Below, piece after piece: positions 1 through 9,205 of a stretch of 64,000 nucleotides of DNA. The notes under the pieces were generated by a model. The model ran no database searches and was not told where the DNA came from. It was given only the letters and a program-made list of their open reading frames with translations. The stretch is from Verrucomicrobium sp. BvORR034 (GTDB lineage: Bacteria > Verrucomicrobiota > Verrucomicrobiia > Verrucomicrobiales > Verrucomicrobiaceae): positions 20,197 to 84,196 of the forward strand of contig NZ_BATQ01000082.1 in NCBI RefSeq assembly GCF_000739635.1. Reading direction: 5' to 3'. The position numbers and the translations under genes are program-made. Position 1 is the first letter of the stretch, and each line of letters opens with the position of its first letter.

Positions 1-186
1 AATGCCGAGGCCAGGAACTGGAAAGAGGGCGTGGTCGTCTGGCGCGCCGCGGATCCGCTGGGGGCCTCCTTCACCTGGAGCGGTGCCGACACCAAGTCCG
101 CTCAGGAGAACGATCCCTTCCGCCAGGCCATGAATGATCTCTGCCTCGCTTTGCTGAACACAAACGAGTTCTTCTACCTTCACTAA
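1..186 (+). CDS. DUF1553 (PSD1-type) protein, 3' end only
   Basis: The window opens inside a reading frame that runs to TAA at 184-186. Its last residues (LCLALLNTNEFFYLH) are the characteristic C-terminal end of DUF1549/DUF1553 proteins. In planctomycetes and verrucomicrobia these are large secreted proteins, often with a cytochrome-c-like N-terminal domain, encoded just upstream of a DUF1501 gene. That is the arrangement here, with a 33-bp gap to the next start. Function is not firmly known; the pair is often found near polysaccharide or sulfatase genes. Only 61 residues are visible. Confidence 0.8.
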   Translation, partial: NAEARNWKEGVVVWRAADPLGASFTWSGADTKSAQENDPFRQAMNDLCLALLNTNEFFYLH

Positions 187-219
187 GTTTAACTCTCGAA
201 CCATCCTCTCCACACCGTC

Positions 220-1650
220 ATGTCCTGTCATCGCTATGATCAACCCACTTCGCGCCGCGACTTCCTGCAAACGGCCGGTGGCGGCTTCGGTGCCGTCGCG
301 CTTGCCGCATTGATGGGCGGCCAGGCCCAGGGCTCCCAGGCTCAGGCCTCGTCTGGCCGTCTGCCGCATCGTGCTGCGAAGGCGAAGAGCGTCATTTTCC
401 TGTTCATGGAAGGCGGGCCCAGCCACCTGGACACCTTTGACTACAAGCCGCTGCTGAACCAGCTGGCGGGTCAAACACTGCCTCCGAGCTTCGGCACGCC
501 ACTCACCGCGGCGGGAGAAGGCAAATCACCGCTGCTGGAGAGCAAACGTGCGTGGAAACAACATGGACAAAGCGGGCTGTGGGTTTCTGACTGGTTCAGC
601 CATGTGGGCAAACATGCGGATGACCTTGCGGTGATTCACTCCTGCACCTCCAGCGGCATCAACCACGCTGGCGGCGTCTGCTCGATGAACACCGGTTCCA
701 TCTTTGGAGGTCGTCCGTCGCTCGGCGCCTGGGCTTCTTATGGACTGGGCACGGAAAATCAGAATCTGCCTTCCTTCGTCGTCATTAAGGACAGCGAGGC
801 CACCGTCGTCAACGGCGTGCGCAACTGGGGCAGCGGCTTCATGCCGGCGGTCTATCAGGGGGTAGAGTTCAGCTCCGACGGTTCGCCGATCCGATACCTC
901 GAAAATCCGAAAGGGGTCGATCGTCAACGCCAACGTGACCGGCTTGATTTCCTTGGTGGACTCAACCGCGATTTCAATGCCAGCCGGGCCAGCAACACGG
1001 AGCTGGATGCGCGCATCAAGAGTTTTGAGCTCGCCTACCAGATGCAGGCGGAAGCTCCCGACGCGGTCGATCTGAGCAAGGAAACCGCCGCCACGAAGAA
1101 GCTCTACGGCATGGACAACAAGGCGACGGCCACCTTTGGCCGCAACTGCCTTCTTGCCCGTCGCCTGGTGGAAAACGGCGTGCGATTCGTGCAGCTCTAC
1201 AGCGGTGCTGGCAGCAAGTGGGACAGTCACAAGGAGATCGAAAGGAATCACGCGCAACTGAGCCATTCTGTGGACCAACCCATCGCTGGCCTCCTGGCAG
1301 ACCTGAAGTCCCGCGGCATGCTGGAGGAGACGCTGGTCATATGGGGAGGTGAATTCGGTCGCACACCGATGAGCGAACAGGGTGACGGCCGGGATCACAA
1401 TCCCACCGGCTTCACCATGTGGATGGCGGGCGGCGGCGTGAAGGCGGGGCAAACCTACGGTGCCACAGACGACCTCGGCCTGCATGCTGTGAAGGACCGT
1501 CTTCATGTCCACGACATTCACGCCACGATTCTCCACCTGATGGGCATCGACCACACTCAGCTGATCTATCATCACAAAGGGCGGCCTGAGCGCATCGACC
1601 AGAATGAAGGACATCCGTTTACCCGGCTGCTTGGGTCTGACCTTGCCTAG
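220..1650 (+). CDS. DUF1501 domain-containing protein with Tat signal
   Basis: 476 aa. The N-terminus carries a twin-arginine motif (SRRDFLQ, residues 11-17) followed by a hydrophobic Ala/Gly stretch, so export by Tat is likely. The body has the features of DUF1501, a sulfatase/alkaline-phosphatase-fold family: FLFMEGGPSHLDTFDYKP near residue 60, WGGEFGRTPMSE near 380 and DGRDHNPTGF shortly after, which would form the metal site in that superfamily. It follows the DUF1553 gene closely, so the two are probably co-transcribed. Substrate unknown. Confidence 0.9.
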   Translation: MSCHRYDQPTSRRDFLQTAGGGFGAVALAALMGGQAQGSQAQASSGRLPHRAAKAKSVIFLFMEGGPSHLDTFDYKPLLNQLAGQTLPPSFGTPLTAAGEGKSPLLESKRAWKQHGQSGLWVSDWFSHVGKHADDLAVIHSCTSSGINHAGGVCSMNTGSIFGGRPSLGAWASYGLGTENQNLPSFVVIKDSEATVVNGVRNWGSGFMPAVYQGVEFSSDGSPIRYLENPKGVDRQRQRDRLDFLGGLNRDFNASRASNTELDARIKSFELAYQMQAEAPDAVDLSKETAATKKLYGMDNKATATFGRNCLLARRLVENGVRFVQLYSGAGSKWDSHKEIERNHAQLSHSVDQPIAGLLADLKSRGMLEETLVIWGGEFGRTPMSEQGDGRDHNPTGFTMWMAGGGVKAGQTYGATDDLGLHAVKDRLHVHDIHATILHLMGIDHTQLIYHHKGRPERIDQNEGHPFTRLLGSDLA

Positions 1651-1698
1651 CCTGCCGCCGCTTTCACCACTCACGCCCATTTTACGATCCCACTGCCT

Positions 1699-2544
1699 AT
1701 GAACACCAGCACTCTGCGCCAACGTCACCCGCAATACGGCACCTGGCTGCAAACCGGGTCATCCGTCGTCGCCGAACTTGCGGATGCGAGCGGCTTCGAC
1801 TGGTTGCTCATTGACCTCGAACACGGCTGCGGCGTTGACGCGACGGTGCTGCCGCAACTCCAAGCCATCCGGCGTGCCGCAGGCATCGTCCGTGTGGGCT
1901 CGCCGCGTTCTGATCTCATCATGCGGGCGCTGGACTGGGGGGCGGCTGGCATCATGGTCCCGATGGTCTCCACGGCGGAGACAGCAGAGGCGTGCGTGCG
2001 GGCGATGCAGTACCCACCACGCGGAGACCGCGGCCTCGCCAGAATGGTGAGGGCCTTTCAATACGGACTCGACAACGAGGCACCGTCCCCCGTCTTTTTT
2101 GCCCAGATTGAGACCATTGAAGCCGTGGAAAACGCGCGCGCCATCGCCGCAGTCGATGGGGTGGATGTGCTCTTCGTCGGGCCTATGGACTTGCAGCTCA
2201 ATCTCCGCTCCTATCCGGAGCAAGCGACTCGCGACTACGCAGCCTGCTTGCGTGAGGTGGCTGAGGCTGCCAAGTCCGCAGGCAAAGTGTGTGGATTGCT
2301 CATGCGCCAGTCTGACGATGCGGCGGCGATGCATGCGCTCGGCTTTACCCACCTCGCATTCGAGACAGACATCACGTTCTTGCGCGAGAGCTATCGCCAT
2401 CTCCTGCACTCCTTGCGGGGCGAAGCTCGCAACGGAACGGGATTTAATGGTTTGAACGGATCGTCAAACGGGTGCCTGCAGCATCCGCAGCGCGCCATGG
2501 CAGTGGGGGCGAACGGAAGTGATTCAAACAGGGGACAGGGGTGA
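1699..2544 (+). CDS. HpcH/HpaI aldolase family protein
   Basis: 281 aa; a class II pyruvate-dependent aldolase of the 2-dehydro-3-deoxyglucarate / 4-hydroxy-2-oxoheptanedioate aldolase type. Family landmarks are LIDLEHG, PPRGDRG, the metal-ligand region QIETIEAV, and VLFVGPMDLQ with the second acidic ligand. These enzymes cleave 2-keto-3-deoxy acids to pyruvate plus an aldehyde. The catalytic domain ends near residue 245. The last ~35 residues are a Gly/Asn/Ser-rich tail (NGLNGSSNG) not expected for the family, perhaps a read-through extension. It lies 48 bp after the DUF1501 gene and may share its operon. Confidence 0.85.
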   Translation: MNTSTLRQRHPQYGTWLQTGSSVVAELADASGFDWLLIDLEHGCGVDATVLPQLQAIRRAAGIVRVGSPRSDLIMRALDWGAAGIMVPMVSTAETAEACVRAMQYPPRGDRGLARMVRAFQYGLDNEAPSPVFFAQIETIEAVENARAIAAVDGVDVLFVGPMDLQLNLRSYPEQATRDYAACLREVAEAAKSAGKVCGLLMRQSDDAAAMHALGFTHLAFETDITFLRESYRHLLHSLRGEARNGTGFNGLNGSSNGCLQHPQRAMAVGANGSDSNRGQG

Positions 2545-2608
2545 TGGCGCGGGTCGTTTTTTGATGCTTATGCTGATTTGTTAACAAGCTAATCGATTAA
2601 AATATCTT

Positions 2609-3481
2609 ATGACAGCCGCCCTCACATTCTTAAAAGCGCTCAAGCCGGACAGATCACTCCTCTCTGGTGCCATTCTCCTCGCCTTTGCCAGTCTGGCCTA
2701 CAACGCCGAGGCCGTGACGCTCGCCGTGAGCGGTGGATACGACGAGAATGCTTTTGCGACAAATAGTGTGGACAGCCAGGCTCCAGGCAATGCCATGAGC
2801 TCTGGCAGTTTCGGCACCGCTGTCAGCTCGGCCTTCACGGCCGGCAGGGGAGGAGTCATCAACTTTGACCGGCCCAACGGGGGCAACAGCGACGACGACA
2901 ACAACCCTGCCTCCGAGACGATGATCATCAGCTATGGCAGTGGCAAGAGCTTTAACATCACCAGCAACGCCGCCTACGACATCCATAACTTCTCGAGTCT
3001 CACGGCCATTTCTGGGTTCGACAACTCACTCGATGTGCCTGGAGGGAACACCCCGGATCTAACCCATAAAGGCATCGCCCTCACCAGTACTTCCGTTTAC
3101 TCGTGGACGCTCGATTTCGGCGCGATCTCGGGCGGCATCCCTGGAGAGGCAATCACCACCGCAGGTTTCACCCTGCTGTCACGCAACCTTATCCAGCAAG
3201 ACGTCACCATTGACTGGCTCCTCAATGGTTCTCCCACCTCAGCGGCGGCACAAACCGACAACATCGCCATCGGCAAAGCCGTGGATGACACGTTCTTTTC
3301 TTACACCGCCCCCGCCAACAGCTACATCAGCGGCGTCAGAGTCACATTCGGTGGGACCACCGGAGACCTTCGTTTGGGCATTGATGATCTCGGCTTCGTC
3401 ACCTCCGCCGTTCCGGAGCCTTCCCGGGTTCTCCTGCTCAGCCTCGCGCTAACTGGCTGCGTCCTGCGCCGCCGTCGTTAG
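2609..3481 (+). CDS. PEP-CTERM sorting domain protein upstream of the Verru_Chthon cassette
   Basis: 290 aa. It has an N-terminal signal peptide (hydrophobic LLSGAILLAFASLAYNAEA) and a C-terminal PEP-CTERM sorting signal: VPEPSR, a hydrophobic helix, then RRRR at the very end. Such proteins are exported and handled by exosortase, typically becoming surface or exopolysaccharide-associated. The body is Ser/Thr/Gly/Asn-rich and beta-type with no enzyme motif. It lies directly upstream of the pilin-like Verru_Chthon operon in the same direction, so it may be handled or displayed by that apparatus (inference). The spacer before it (2545-2608) is AT-rich. Confidence 0.88.
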   Translation: MTAALTFLKALKPDRSLLSGAILLAFASLAYNAEAVTLAVSGGYDENAFATNSVDSQAPGNAMSSGSFGTAVSSAFTAGRGGVINFDRPNGGNSDDDNNPASETMIISYGSGKSFNITSNAAYDIHNFSSLTAISGFDNSLDVPGGNTPDLTHKGIALTSTSVYSWTLDFGAISGGIPGEAITTAGFTLLSRNLIQQDVTIDWLLNGSPTSAAAQTDNIAIGKAVDDTFFSYTAPANSYISGVRVTFGGTTGDLRLGIDDLGFVTSAVPEPSRVLLLSLALTGCVLRRRR

Positions 3482-3524
3482 GAAGAGGGGCTTGCCCCCT
3501 CCAACACAGGAGCTGCACCATGCG

Positions 3525-4241
3525 ATGTCGCAGTTTCCTAAACCCATCCTCATCATGATCATGAACTCGTTTCCGGTCTCAAGCCGCCTTTGCACCACAC
3601 GTTCCCAGTCAGGTTTCACGCTGGTGGAGATCCTGGTGGTGATGGCGGTCATGCTGGTGATCCTGGCCATGGCCTTCACGGGACTGGGCGGGACGCTGCG
3701 CGGACTGGCGCTGACGGACGCGGGCAACAAACTGACGCAGCTGTGCGATGCGGCACGTCAGCGTGCCATGAGTGCGAATGTCCTGACGGCGGTCGTGGCG
3801 TTGACCCATCTGGGCGTGCCAGAGGACGGACGGGCCTTTTGCGTTTTGGAGTGTGCTCCGGGCGGGCCGTGGAAGCAGACCAGGGAGTGGGAACTCTTTC
3901 CGGATGGAACCACTCTGGATGTCTCGGCCTCTGGAGACAATCTGGACACCTTTGCCAAGCATTCCCCGGCGGTGTTTCCGTTCAATGGCGGGCAGACGGG
4001 CGCTCCGGTGGCTTTCCAGCAGCATGCCATGCTGCCTGCCGGGACGTATGCGGCCAGGATCTTCCTGCCAGGCGGCAATCTGAAAAACGCGAATGAACCT
4101 GCCCGATTCCAGATAGTGGAAGGGACCACCTCTGGCGGCCAGACCACTTACAAACATACCGGAGGCGGTCAGTCACCGCTGAACTACTACCGGATCACGC
4201 TGATCGGCGCGACCGGAGGCACCAAGGTGGAAAGACCATGA
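3525..4241 (+). CDS. Verru_Chthon cassette protein D (prepilin-like)
   Basis: 238 aa from the ATG at 3525, which is preceded by AGGAG at 3508-3512; an upstream TTG would extend the frame. It carries a type IV prepilin/pseudopilin cleavage motif (SGFTLVEILVV) and a hydrophobic helix (MAVMLVILAMAF), so a prepilin peptidase should cut after the Gly. It is the first of four genes matching in order, size and motif the Verru_Chthon cassette D-B-C-A, a lineage-restricted set of unknown function that resembles type II secretion pseudopilins. The stop overlaps the next start by 4 bp, indicating translational coupling. Confidence 0.85.
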   Translation: MSQFPKPILIMIMNSFPVSSRLCTTRSQSGFTLVEILVVMAVMLVILAMAFTGLGGTLRGLALTDAGNKLTQLCDAARQRAMSANVLTAVVALTHLGVPEDGRAFCVLECAPGGPWKQTREWELFPDGTTLDVSASGDNLDTFAKHSPAVFPFNGGQTGAPVAFQQHAMLPAGTYAARIFLPGGNLKNANEPARFQIVEGTTSGGQTTYKHTGGGQSPLNYYRITLIGATGGTKVERP

Positions 4242-4696
4242 CGCTTCCAACAAAACAGAGTCTGCGGCGGGGCTTCACGCTGGTGGAGGTGGCCCTGGCC
4301 CTGGCAGTGGCCAGCATGGCGATCATGTCCGTCATGGGCCTGTTGCCGATGTTGCTGGATTTCGAAAGAAAGAACACGGCCACAAGTCTGCTCCCGGCCA
4401 TGAGTTCGCAGGTCATGGGTCGATTGCGGGAGGAGCCGTATGCCACCACCTTGCCGACCGGGTCCCGGTTTTTGTATTTTACCGATCAAGGGACCTTTAC
4501 CGCAAATCCCCGGGATGCTGTGTATGAGTGCGAGATCACTCATAAAGCTCTCCCTGTGGAAGCAACCAGGCCGGGCGGAGCGCATCCTCCGACACCGGGA
4601 GATCACTGTCATATGGTGCAGATGAAGTTTCACTGGCCAGTCGGTACGCTGGGAGGGGAGGTCCGTATTTTCCAAGCCACACTGGCCAATGATTGA
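4238..4696 (+). CDS. Verru_Chthon cassette protein B (prepilin-like)
   Basis: 152 aa. The N-terminal prepilin motif RRGFTLVEVALAL is followed by a long hydrophobic helix (AVASMAIMSVMGLLPMLL). It is smaller than its neighbours, as expected for the B protein. It starts in a 4-bp overlap with gene D and overlaps gene C by 8 bp, so all are co-translated. Expected location is the inner membrane before processing, then a pseudopilus-like fibre; this is inferred from type II secretion minor pseudopilins, not shown by the sequence. Confidence 0.85.
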   Translation: MTLPTKQSLRRGFTLVEVALALAVASMAIMSVMGLLPMLLDFERKNTATSLLPAMSSQVMGRLREEPYATTLPTGSRFLYFTDQGTFTANPRDAVYECEITHKALPVEATRPGGAHPPTPGDHCHMVQMKFHWPVGTLGGEVRIFQATLAND

Positions 4697-5639
4697 ACCG
4701 AAGAACACATCTAACTTGCGGGCAGTAAGTCCTCGTACCCGCGCGACCGGAGAAGGCTTCACCCTGGTGGAGATCATGGTGGCTACCGCGGTGCTGGCGT
4801 TGTTGCTCGTTTCCCTGGTGCAGGTGGCCAGCGCGGTGGCTGATACGTGGAGCACCGGTCACAGTCGCGCGGAACGGCGGCAACATGGCCGGGCCATTGT
4901 GGACTTCATCGGCCGGGAACTTCGCTCTGCGGCGCTTCCTGTGCATCGTGCCGTGCTCAGTGACAAGGCGGACTTGCAGTTTGTCCTGAATCCCACCTCG
5001 CTAGGCGCAGCATTGAAGAATCCTCATGCGCTTTTCTGGCAGGCACCCGTTGCCACCGACACCAGCCAGGGGGCTCTGGCCCAGGTGGGCTACTTCGTGC
5101 ATTGGGATGGCAACAAGCCGATGTTGTGCCGCAAGTTTGTCAATCCAGGCAGCAGTGACTATTTGATCTATGATGCGAACAAGATCGGCTCCTGGATGAA
5201 TGCGGGCATCACCAATGCCGCGACGCCTGCCGTGCAAAACGGATGGGTGGGACTCTTCGCCGAGGATGTGGTGGGGTTCTGGGTCCGGTGTCTGGACCGG
5301 AACGGCCAGCCCATCGTGCAGAACTGCGGCGCCGGACTCTTTGATTCCAGAGTGCCCTACAGCAGCACGGTGGACGGTGTCACCACGGCCTATGAAGCGC
5401 CCGTGTTGCCCTTCTGTGTGGAGGTTTCCATCGTCACCGTTGACTCCCGCGCGACAGCGGGGTTCGATGCAAGTACGAAGGCGGCCATCATGGACATGGT
5501 GAAGAGTCCTGGCACGGTGAATGCCGCCGCTTTCATTGAGGCATTGAAGACGAAGGCCGAGACCAGGAAAGATCTGCTTCCTGTGCTGCGCAGCGCGGTT
5601 CCGTATCAGATCCAAGTCTATCTGGAGAATTCCCCATGA
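4689..5639 (+). CDS. Verru_Chthon cassette protein C (prepilin-like, GspJ-like)
   Basis: 316 aa. The prepilin motif GEGFTLVEIMV is followed by the hydrophobic stretch ATAVLALLLVSLVQVASAVA. The large globular C-terminal part and the GspJ-like helix suggest a minor pseudopilin. It overlaps gene B by 8 bp and gene A by 4 bp. Family assignment rests on cassette order and the FTLVE motif; no enzymatic residues are apparent. Confidence 0.85.
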   Translation: MIEPKNTSNLRAVSPRTRATGEGFTLVEIMVATAVLALLLVSLVQVASAVADTWSTGHSRAERRQHGRAIVDFIGRELRSAALPVHRAVLSDKADLQFVLNPTSLGAALKNPHALFWQAPVATDTSQGALAQVGYFVHWDGNKPMLCRKFVNPGSSDYLIYDANKIGSWMNAGITNAATPAVQNGWVGLFAEDVVGFWVRCLDRNGQPIVQNCGAGLFDSRVPYSSTVDGVTTAYEAPVLPFCVEVSIVTVDSRATAGFDASTKAAIMDMVKSPGTVNAAAFIEALKTKAETRKDLLPVLRSAVPYQIQVYLENSP

Positions 5640-8620
5640 AGCCTGCAACGCACTTTCCTCTGGTGGCATGTCGTGATGGAGCGGCCCTCATCATGACCAT
5701 CATCATCCTGGCCTTGATCACAGTCATGGTGCTGGGGTTTGCTAATCTTGTGCGGAATGAAACCGCGTCGTCCAGTTCCCACCAGGATCGCGGCCGGGCC
5801 TTGCTCTACACGCAGATGGGCACGGACATGGTCACTTCCACCTTGCGCAATCTGACTGCGAATCCCGCGCTCACCTGGGCCAGTCGGCCAGGCGCGCTGA
5901 TCACCGCGAGTCCCAGCGAGCCCACGATACTCGTCAACCAGACCGACCTGCATTCTGGCATGCCTTCCGCACGCCTGCTGGATGCCGCCTCCGACGTCAA
6001 AGCTGTCCTGCGTCCGGCCAACCTGAATGTGGCCACGCTCAATGACGATGGCAGTCATCTTATCACGGACGAGGTAACTGCGGGCTCCACACCGATGGCT
6101 TTGCCTGTCCGTTGGGTCTATGTCCGCGAAGATGGCTCCTTTGACTATGCGGAGGAACCGAACCTGACGGATGCAGCCAATCCCATCACCGGGCGATTCG
6201 CCTACTGGACCGACGATGAGTCCAGCAAGATCAACATCAATACCGCCTGGAAGCGCAACGCGCCGGGGGACAGCGCTGCTGCGGCGAACTACAACACCTT
6301 CCTGCCCACCCATCCCAGCGGAGTGAATTTGGGCAGCCTCTTCACCGCCGCCGATCCGGCGCTCACGCCGGAAGACGCGCGGCTGAAGGCTGATTTCCTG
6401 CATGCCGCCATCACTCCCAATCATCGCTATACCGACCTGACCAGCGGTGCCGGGCGCTTCTTCAATGATCTCTCGGAGATGCGTCGCCTGGACCATCTGA
6501 CGGATTCCCCCGGCGGCTTTGCGAAGGCGCTCTCCAGCGCGAAGTTTCAGCTCACGCACTACAATCACGATCCCGATACGACGTTCTTTAATGAGCCGCG
6601 TTTCGTCCTCACCACGCAGGAGAAATATGCGCCCCGCAATCCTGATGGTACCCTCATGAAAGATAAGAATGGCGTGCCTTACTTTCTGGATATCCTCAAA
6701 GTGGCCAACAGCGACCCAGGCCAGGCCTCGAAGGAGAACATTGATCGGGTCAAGCTGGACAAGACCATCCGCAAGCTCATCACTTATCTTCAGCGCACGG
6801 ACTGGCCCATGACGACAGATCCCTCTTCAGGCGCGCGAAGCAGTCTTCAATCCAAGTACTATCCTGCAGCGAATGAACTGCGGCTGGCGCAGCTCGCGCT
6901 CAACATCGTGGAATACGTGCGCAGTGCAGAATCCTCCCTGCAACTGGTGGAGCCTATGCGGGCCATCATCGACCTGGCGGGCACCTATGGCGCACGGGGT
7001 GCCTTTGTCACCAACGCGCATGTGCCAGATGTCATCAATGTGGGCAACTATGTGGCCAATATCTACAAAGGCAGCACCCGCAGCCTGTTCATCACGGAAG
7101 TGTCCGCCTGGGTGGGAGATACCCCGGTGATCAACAGCGGCACCACTTACTGGCCGTGTGAATTGTACTGTGAGATTCATCTGCCCAAGCACGGTGGGTT
7201 GGACGAGATCGATCTGGCCAATGTGGATGGGAAAATGGTTTCCGTCGGCTACTCCTACTATCTGAAGGATCCGGGGGAGTTCTTCTCACCGGCGACCTTT
7301 GCTCCCTTCACCGGCAAGTATATTCCCTGCCATCCCACCACGATCGTCGGGGGCAGCACGGTGATCAGGGCAGGGGAATACCGGGTGGCGTATCTCAGGG
7401 CCCTGATCAAGGTCAAGAACCGTCCCGCCACGATGCCGATGCGTCTGGGGCTGGCACTGGGTCCTAAGTTGACGGCGAGTCAGGTGGCGACAGAAGGCGT
7501 CCCTGATCCCGGCTCTGTGTTTGACAATGCCCGTCGTCTGGAACTGGCACCCGCCGGCCAACCGTTCACCATGACGGTTGATGCGCCCACCGTGAGCAAG
7601 GAGAACATCCGATCCTATGAGGTCACGGAATACAATGTCAACAGCGTCGCCAGCAGTTGGACGCGGGATGAAAACGGCGCAGCCATCACCCCGGGTCCAC
7701 ATACCTTCGGAAGCGTCAACCGGCGCACCCTTAATGTCCTGGGTAAGGCTGCTGCCTCGCTGGATTTTCCTCCCAGCAGTGCTCCGCAGTTTGACACAGA
7801 CAAGGACGGTAACGTGACCGATGCAGGCCTGCGCATGCCTTATCCCAAGGGGCACGCGAAGAACCCTGCCGGCATTATCTCTACCGCGGGAGAACTGGGC
7901 TACATTCACACGGGCATCGAGTCCGACCGCAACAGCACCCGCGGAGGCGTGCCTTTCCGCACCCTCCGGCTGCAACCCAGCAGGCATGACACCAGCGTGG
8001 TACCAGACTGGGCTTTCATGGACTTGTTCTCCGCACCCGTCGTGGTTCCCGCCTCCGCACGCCCCATCTTTGCGCCCAACGATTCCGCCGTTGCAGGGCG
8101 AGTCAATGTCAACTGCCTGGTGGAACCCTATGCGGACCAGACACGCCACCCACAACTGGCTGCGGTGCTGGAACGGAATCTCCCGCTCATCGCCGTGTTG
8201 GCCGGAGTGCCCAACCCCTCCGAGACGGATCCAGCCCGTCTGCTCAGCACGGCGGATGCACGGGAGATTGCTGCCAGCATCTACCACCGCCGATTTGCCA
8301 CGGCTGGCAAAAACTACGGTTATGCGGGAGCTTATGATTCGCCGGGCGAGATTGCAGAAATCGCCGGAGTCGCCGACCAAGGAGAGTTGTCCGAGGCCGT
8401 CCTACGCGGGATCGCCAGTCTCATCACCACGCGCGGCAGCGTGTTCAGCATTTATACCATTGGTCAATCGCTGCAACAAACGCGGAGCCATGAACTCCGC
8501 GTCACGGGGGAGCAGCGTCAACGCACCCTGCTGGAAGCCTTGCGGCAACTGGATCCGGCCACCGGTCTCGCCACACAGGTGAAGTTCCGCAAGGTGAGCC
8601 ACGGCGATTTGTATCCCTAG
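5636..8620 (+). CDS. Verru_Chthon cassette protein A (GspK/PilX-like, large)
   Basis: 994 aa, the large last member of the cassette. The N-terminus has a hydrophobic helix (ALIMTIIILALITVMVLGF) without a canonical FTLVE motif, like the tip pseudopilin GspK. A GspK-like feature is the phrase YWTDDESSKININTAW (around residue 197), and a second internal hit, GRVNVNC, lies near 820. The remainder is a large extracytoplasmic region of unknown role. No downstream gene in this direction follows for more than 1 kb, so the operon ends here. Confidence 0.85.
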   Translation: MKPATHFPLVACRDGAALIMTIIILALITVMVLGFANLVRNETASSSSHQDRGRALLYTQMGTDMVTSTLRNLTANPALTWASRPGALITASPSEPTILVNQTDLHSGMPSARLLDAASDVKAVLRPANLNVATLNDDGSHLITDEVTAGSTPMALPVRWVYVREDGSFDYAEEPNLTDAANPITGRFAYWTDDESSKININTAWKRNAPGDSAAAANYNTFLPTHPSGVNLGSLFTAADPALTPEDARLKADFLHAAITPNHRYTDLTSGAGRFFNDLSEMRRLDHLTDSPGGFAKALSSAKFQLTHYNHDPDTTFFNEPRFVLTTQEKYAPRNPDGTLMKDKNGVPYFLDILKVANSDPGQASKENIDRVKLDKTIRKLITYLQRTDWPMTTDPSSGARSSLQSKYYPAANELRLAQLALNIVEYVRSAESSLQLVEPMRAIIDLAGTYGARGAFVTNAHVPDVINVGNYVANIYKGSTRSLFITEVSAWVGDTPVINSGTTYWPCELYCEIHLPKHGGLDEIDLANVDGKMVSVGYSYYLKDPGEFFSPATFAPFTGKYIPCHPTTIVGGSTVIRAGEYRVAYLRALIKVKNRPATMPMRLGLALGPKLTASQVATEGVPDPGSVFDNARRLELAPAGQPFTMTVDAPTVSKENIRSYEVTEYNVNSVASSWTRDENGAAITPGPHTFGSVNRRTLNVLGKAAASLDFPPSSAPQFDTDKDGNVTDAGLRMPYPKGHAKNPAGIISTAGELGYIHTGIESDRNSTRGGVPFRTLRLQPSRHDTSVVPDWAFMDLFSAPVVVPASARPIFAPNDSAVAGRVNVNCLVEPYADQTRHPQLAAVLERNLPLIAVLAGVPNPSETDPARLLSTADAREIAASIYHRRFATAGKNYGYAGAYDSPGEIAEIAGVADQGELSEAVLRGIASLITTRGSVFSIYTIGQSLQQTRSHELRVTGEQRQRTLLEALRQLDPATGLATQVKFRKVSHGDLYP

Positions 8621-9205
8621 TCGTCAACAAGCCAGACGTTGCCAGAGGTCATAGCATACGATGGCCAGGTCACCTACAACCTCTCCGATCGCCGGGGCTT
8701 GGACTTCCGCTGCCTTTGTTTCCGCGATGCTTGCACCCTGCAATATGCACTTGAGGTTGAGGTGAGAAAGCATGGCGCTCTCGGCATGTTGATTGGAACG
8801 TCTGTGCTGCGCTGGAGACCGCTTGTCTGTAGTGTGAGACCACCAAAACGATGGCCGTGGTTTCTTTCGCCGGGTTGCCACGGCAGTGACAACAATTCAA
8901 ACTTGTCCAGAATCATCCGACGATTTCCTCACAACGCGCTCCAACGCCCATCCGACAAAGCTACCAGACAATCTTGAGTAAAATTGGAATTTGCCAGGAC
9001 GATGAGCCATTTCGATCGTCTTTAACCCCATACTTTTTCTCGTCGCTCGGAAGCGGTAGCCAGTAGGTGCAATGTTTCTGCACTGGCGGGCGGCGGCGGA
9101 CAGATCACGGGTAGACACCCCGGCGTCGCGCCTCCTACCTCATTTTACCGCCCGGAAACATCAGTCCTGAACCATGTTTCCTCATCGAGCTCACCCATCT
9201 GACAG
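8621..9205. other. Gene-free spacer after the Verru_Chthon operon
   Basis: 585 bp between two convergent genes. The short open frames on both strands (for example 8639-8977) lack plausible starts, motifs or continuity. I see no tRNA, terminator hairpin with a T-run, or recognisable repeat. It may hold the decayed remains of a gene. Confidence 0.5.

Noticed and set aside
526..1752. 408-aa antisense frame over the DUF1501 gene
   Set aside because: Shadow of a real gene; no recognisable domain or ribosome-binding site.
7286..8380. 364-aa antisense frame over Verru_Chthon protein A
   Set aside because: Shadow of the 994-aa gene; no independent evidence.
8639..8977. 112-aa frame in the spacer after the Verru_Chthon operon
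   Set aside because: No motif, and competing frames on both strands overlap; probably non-coding.
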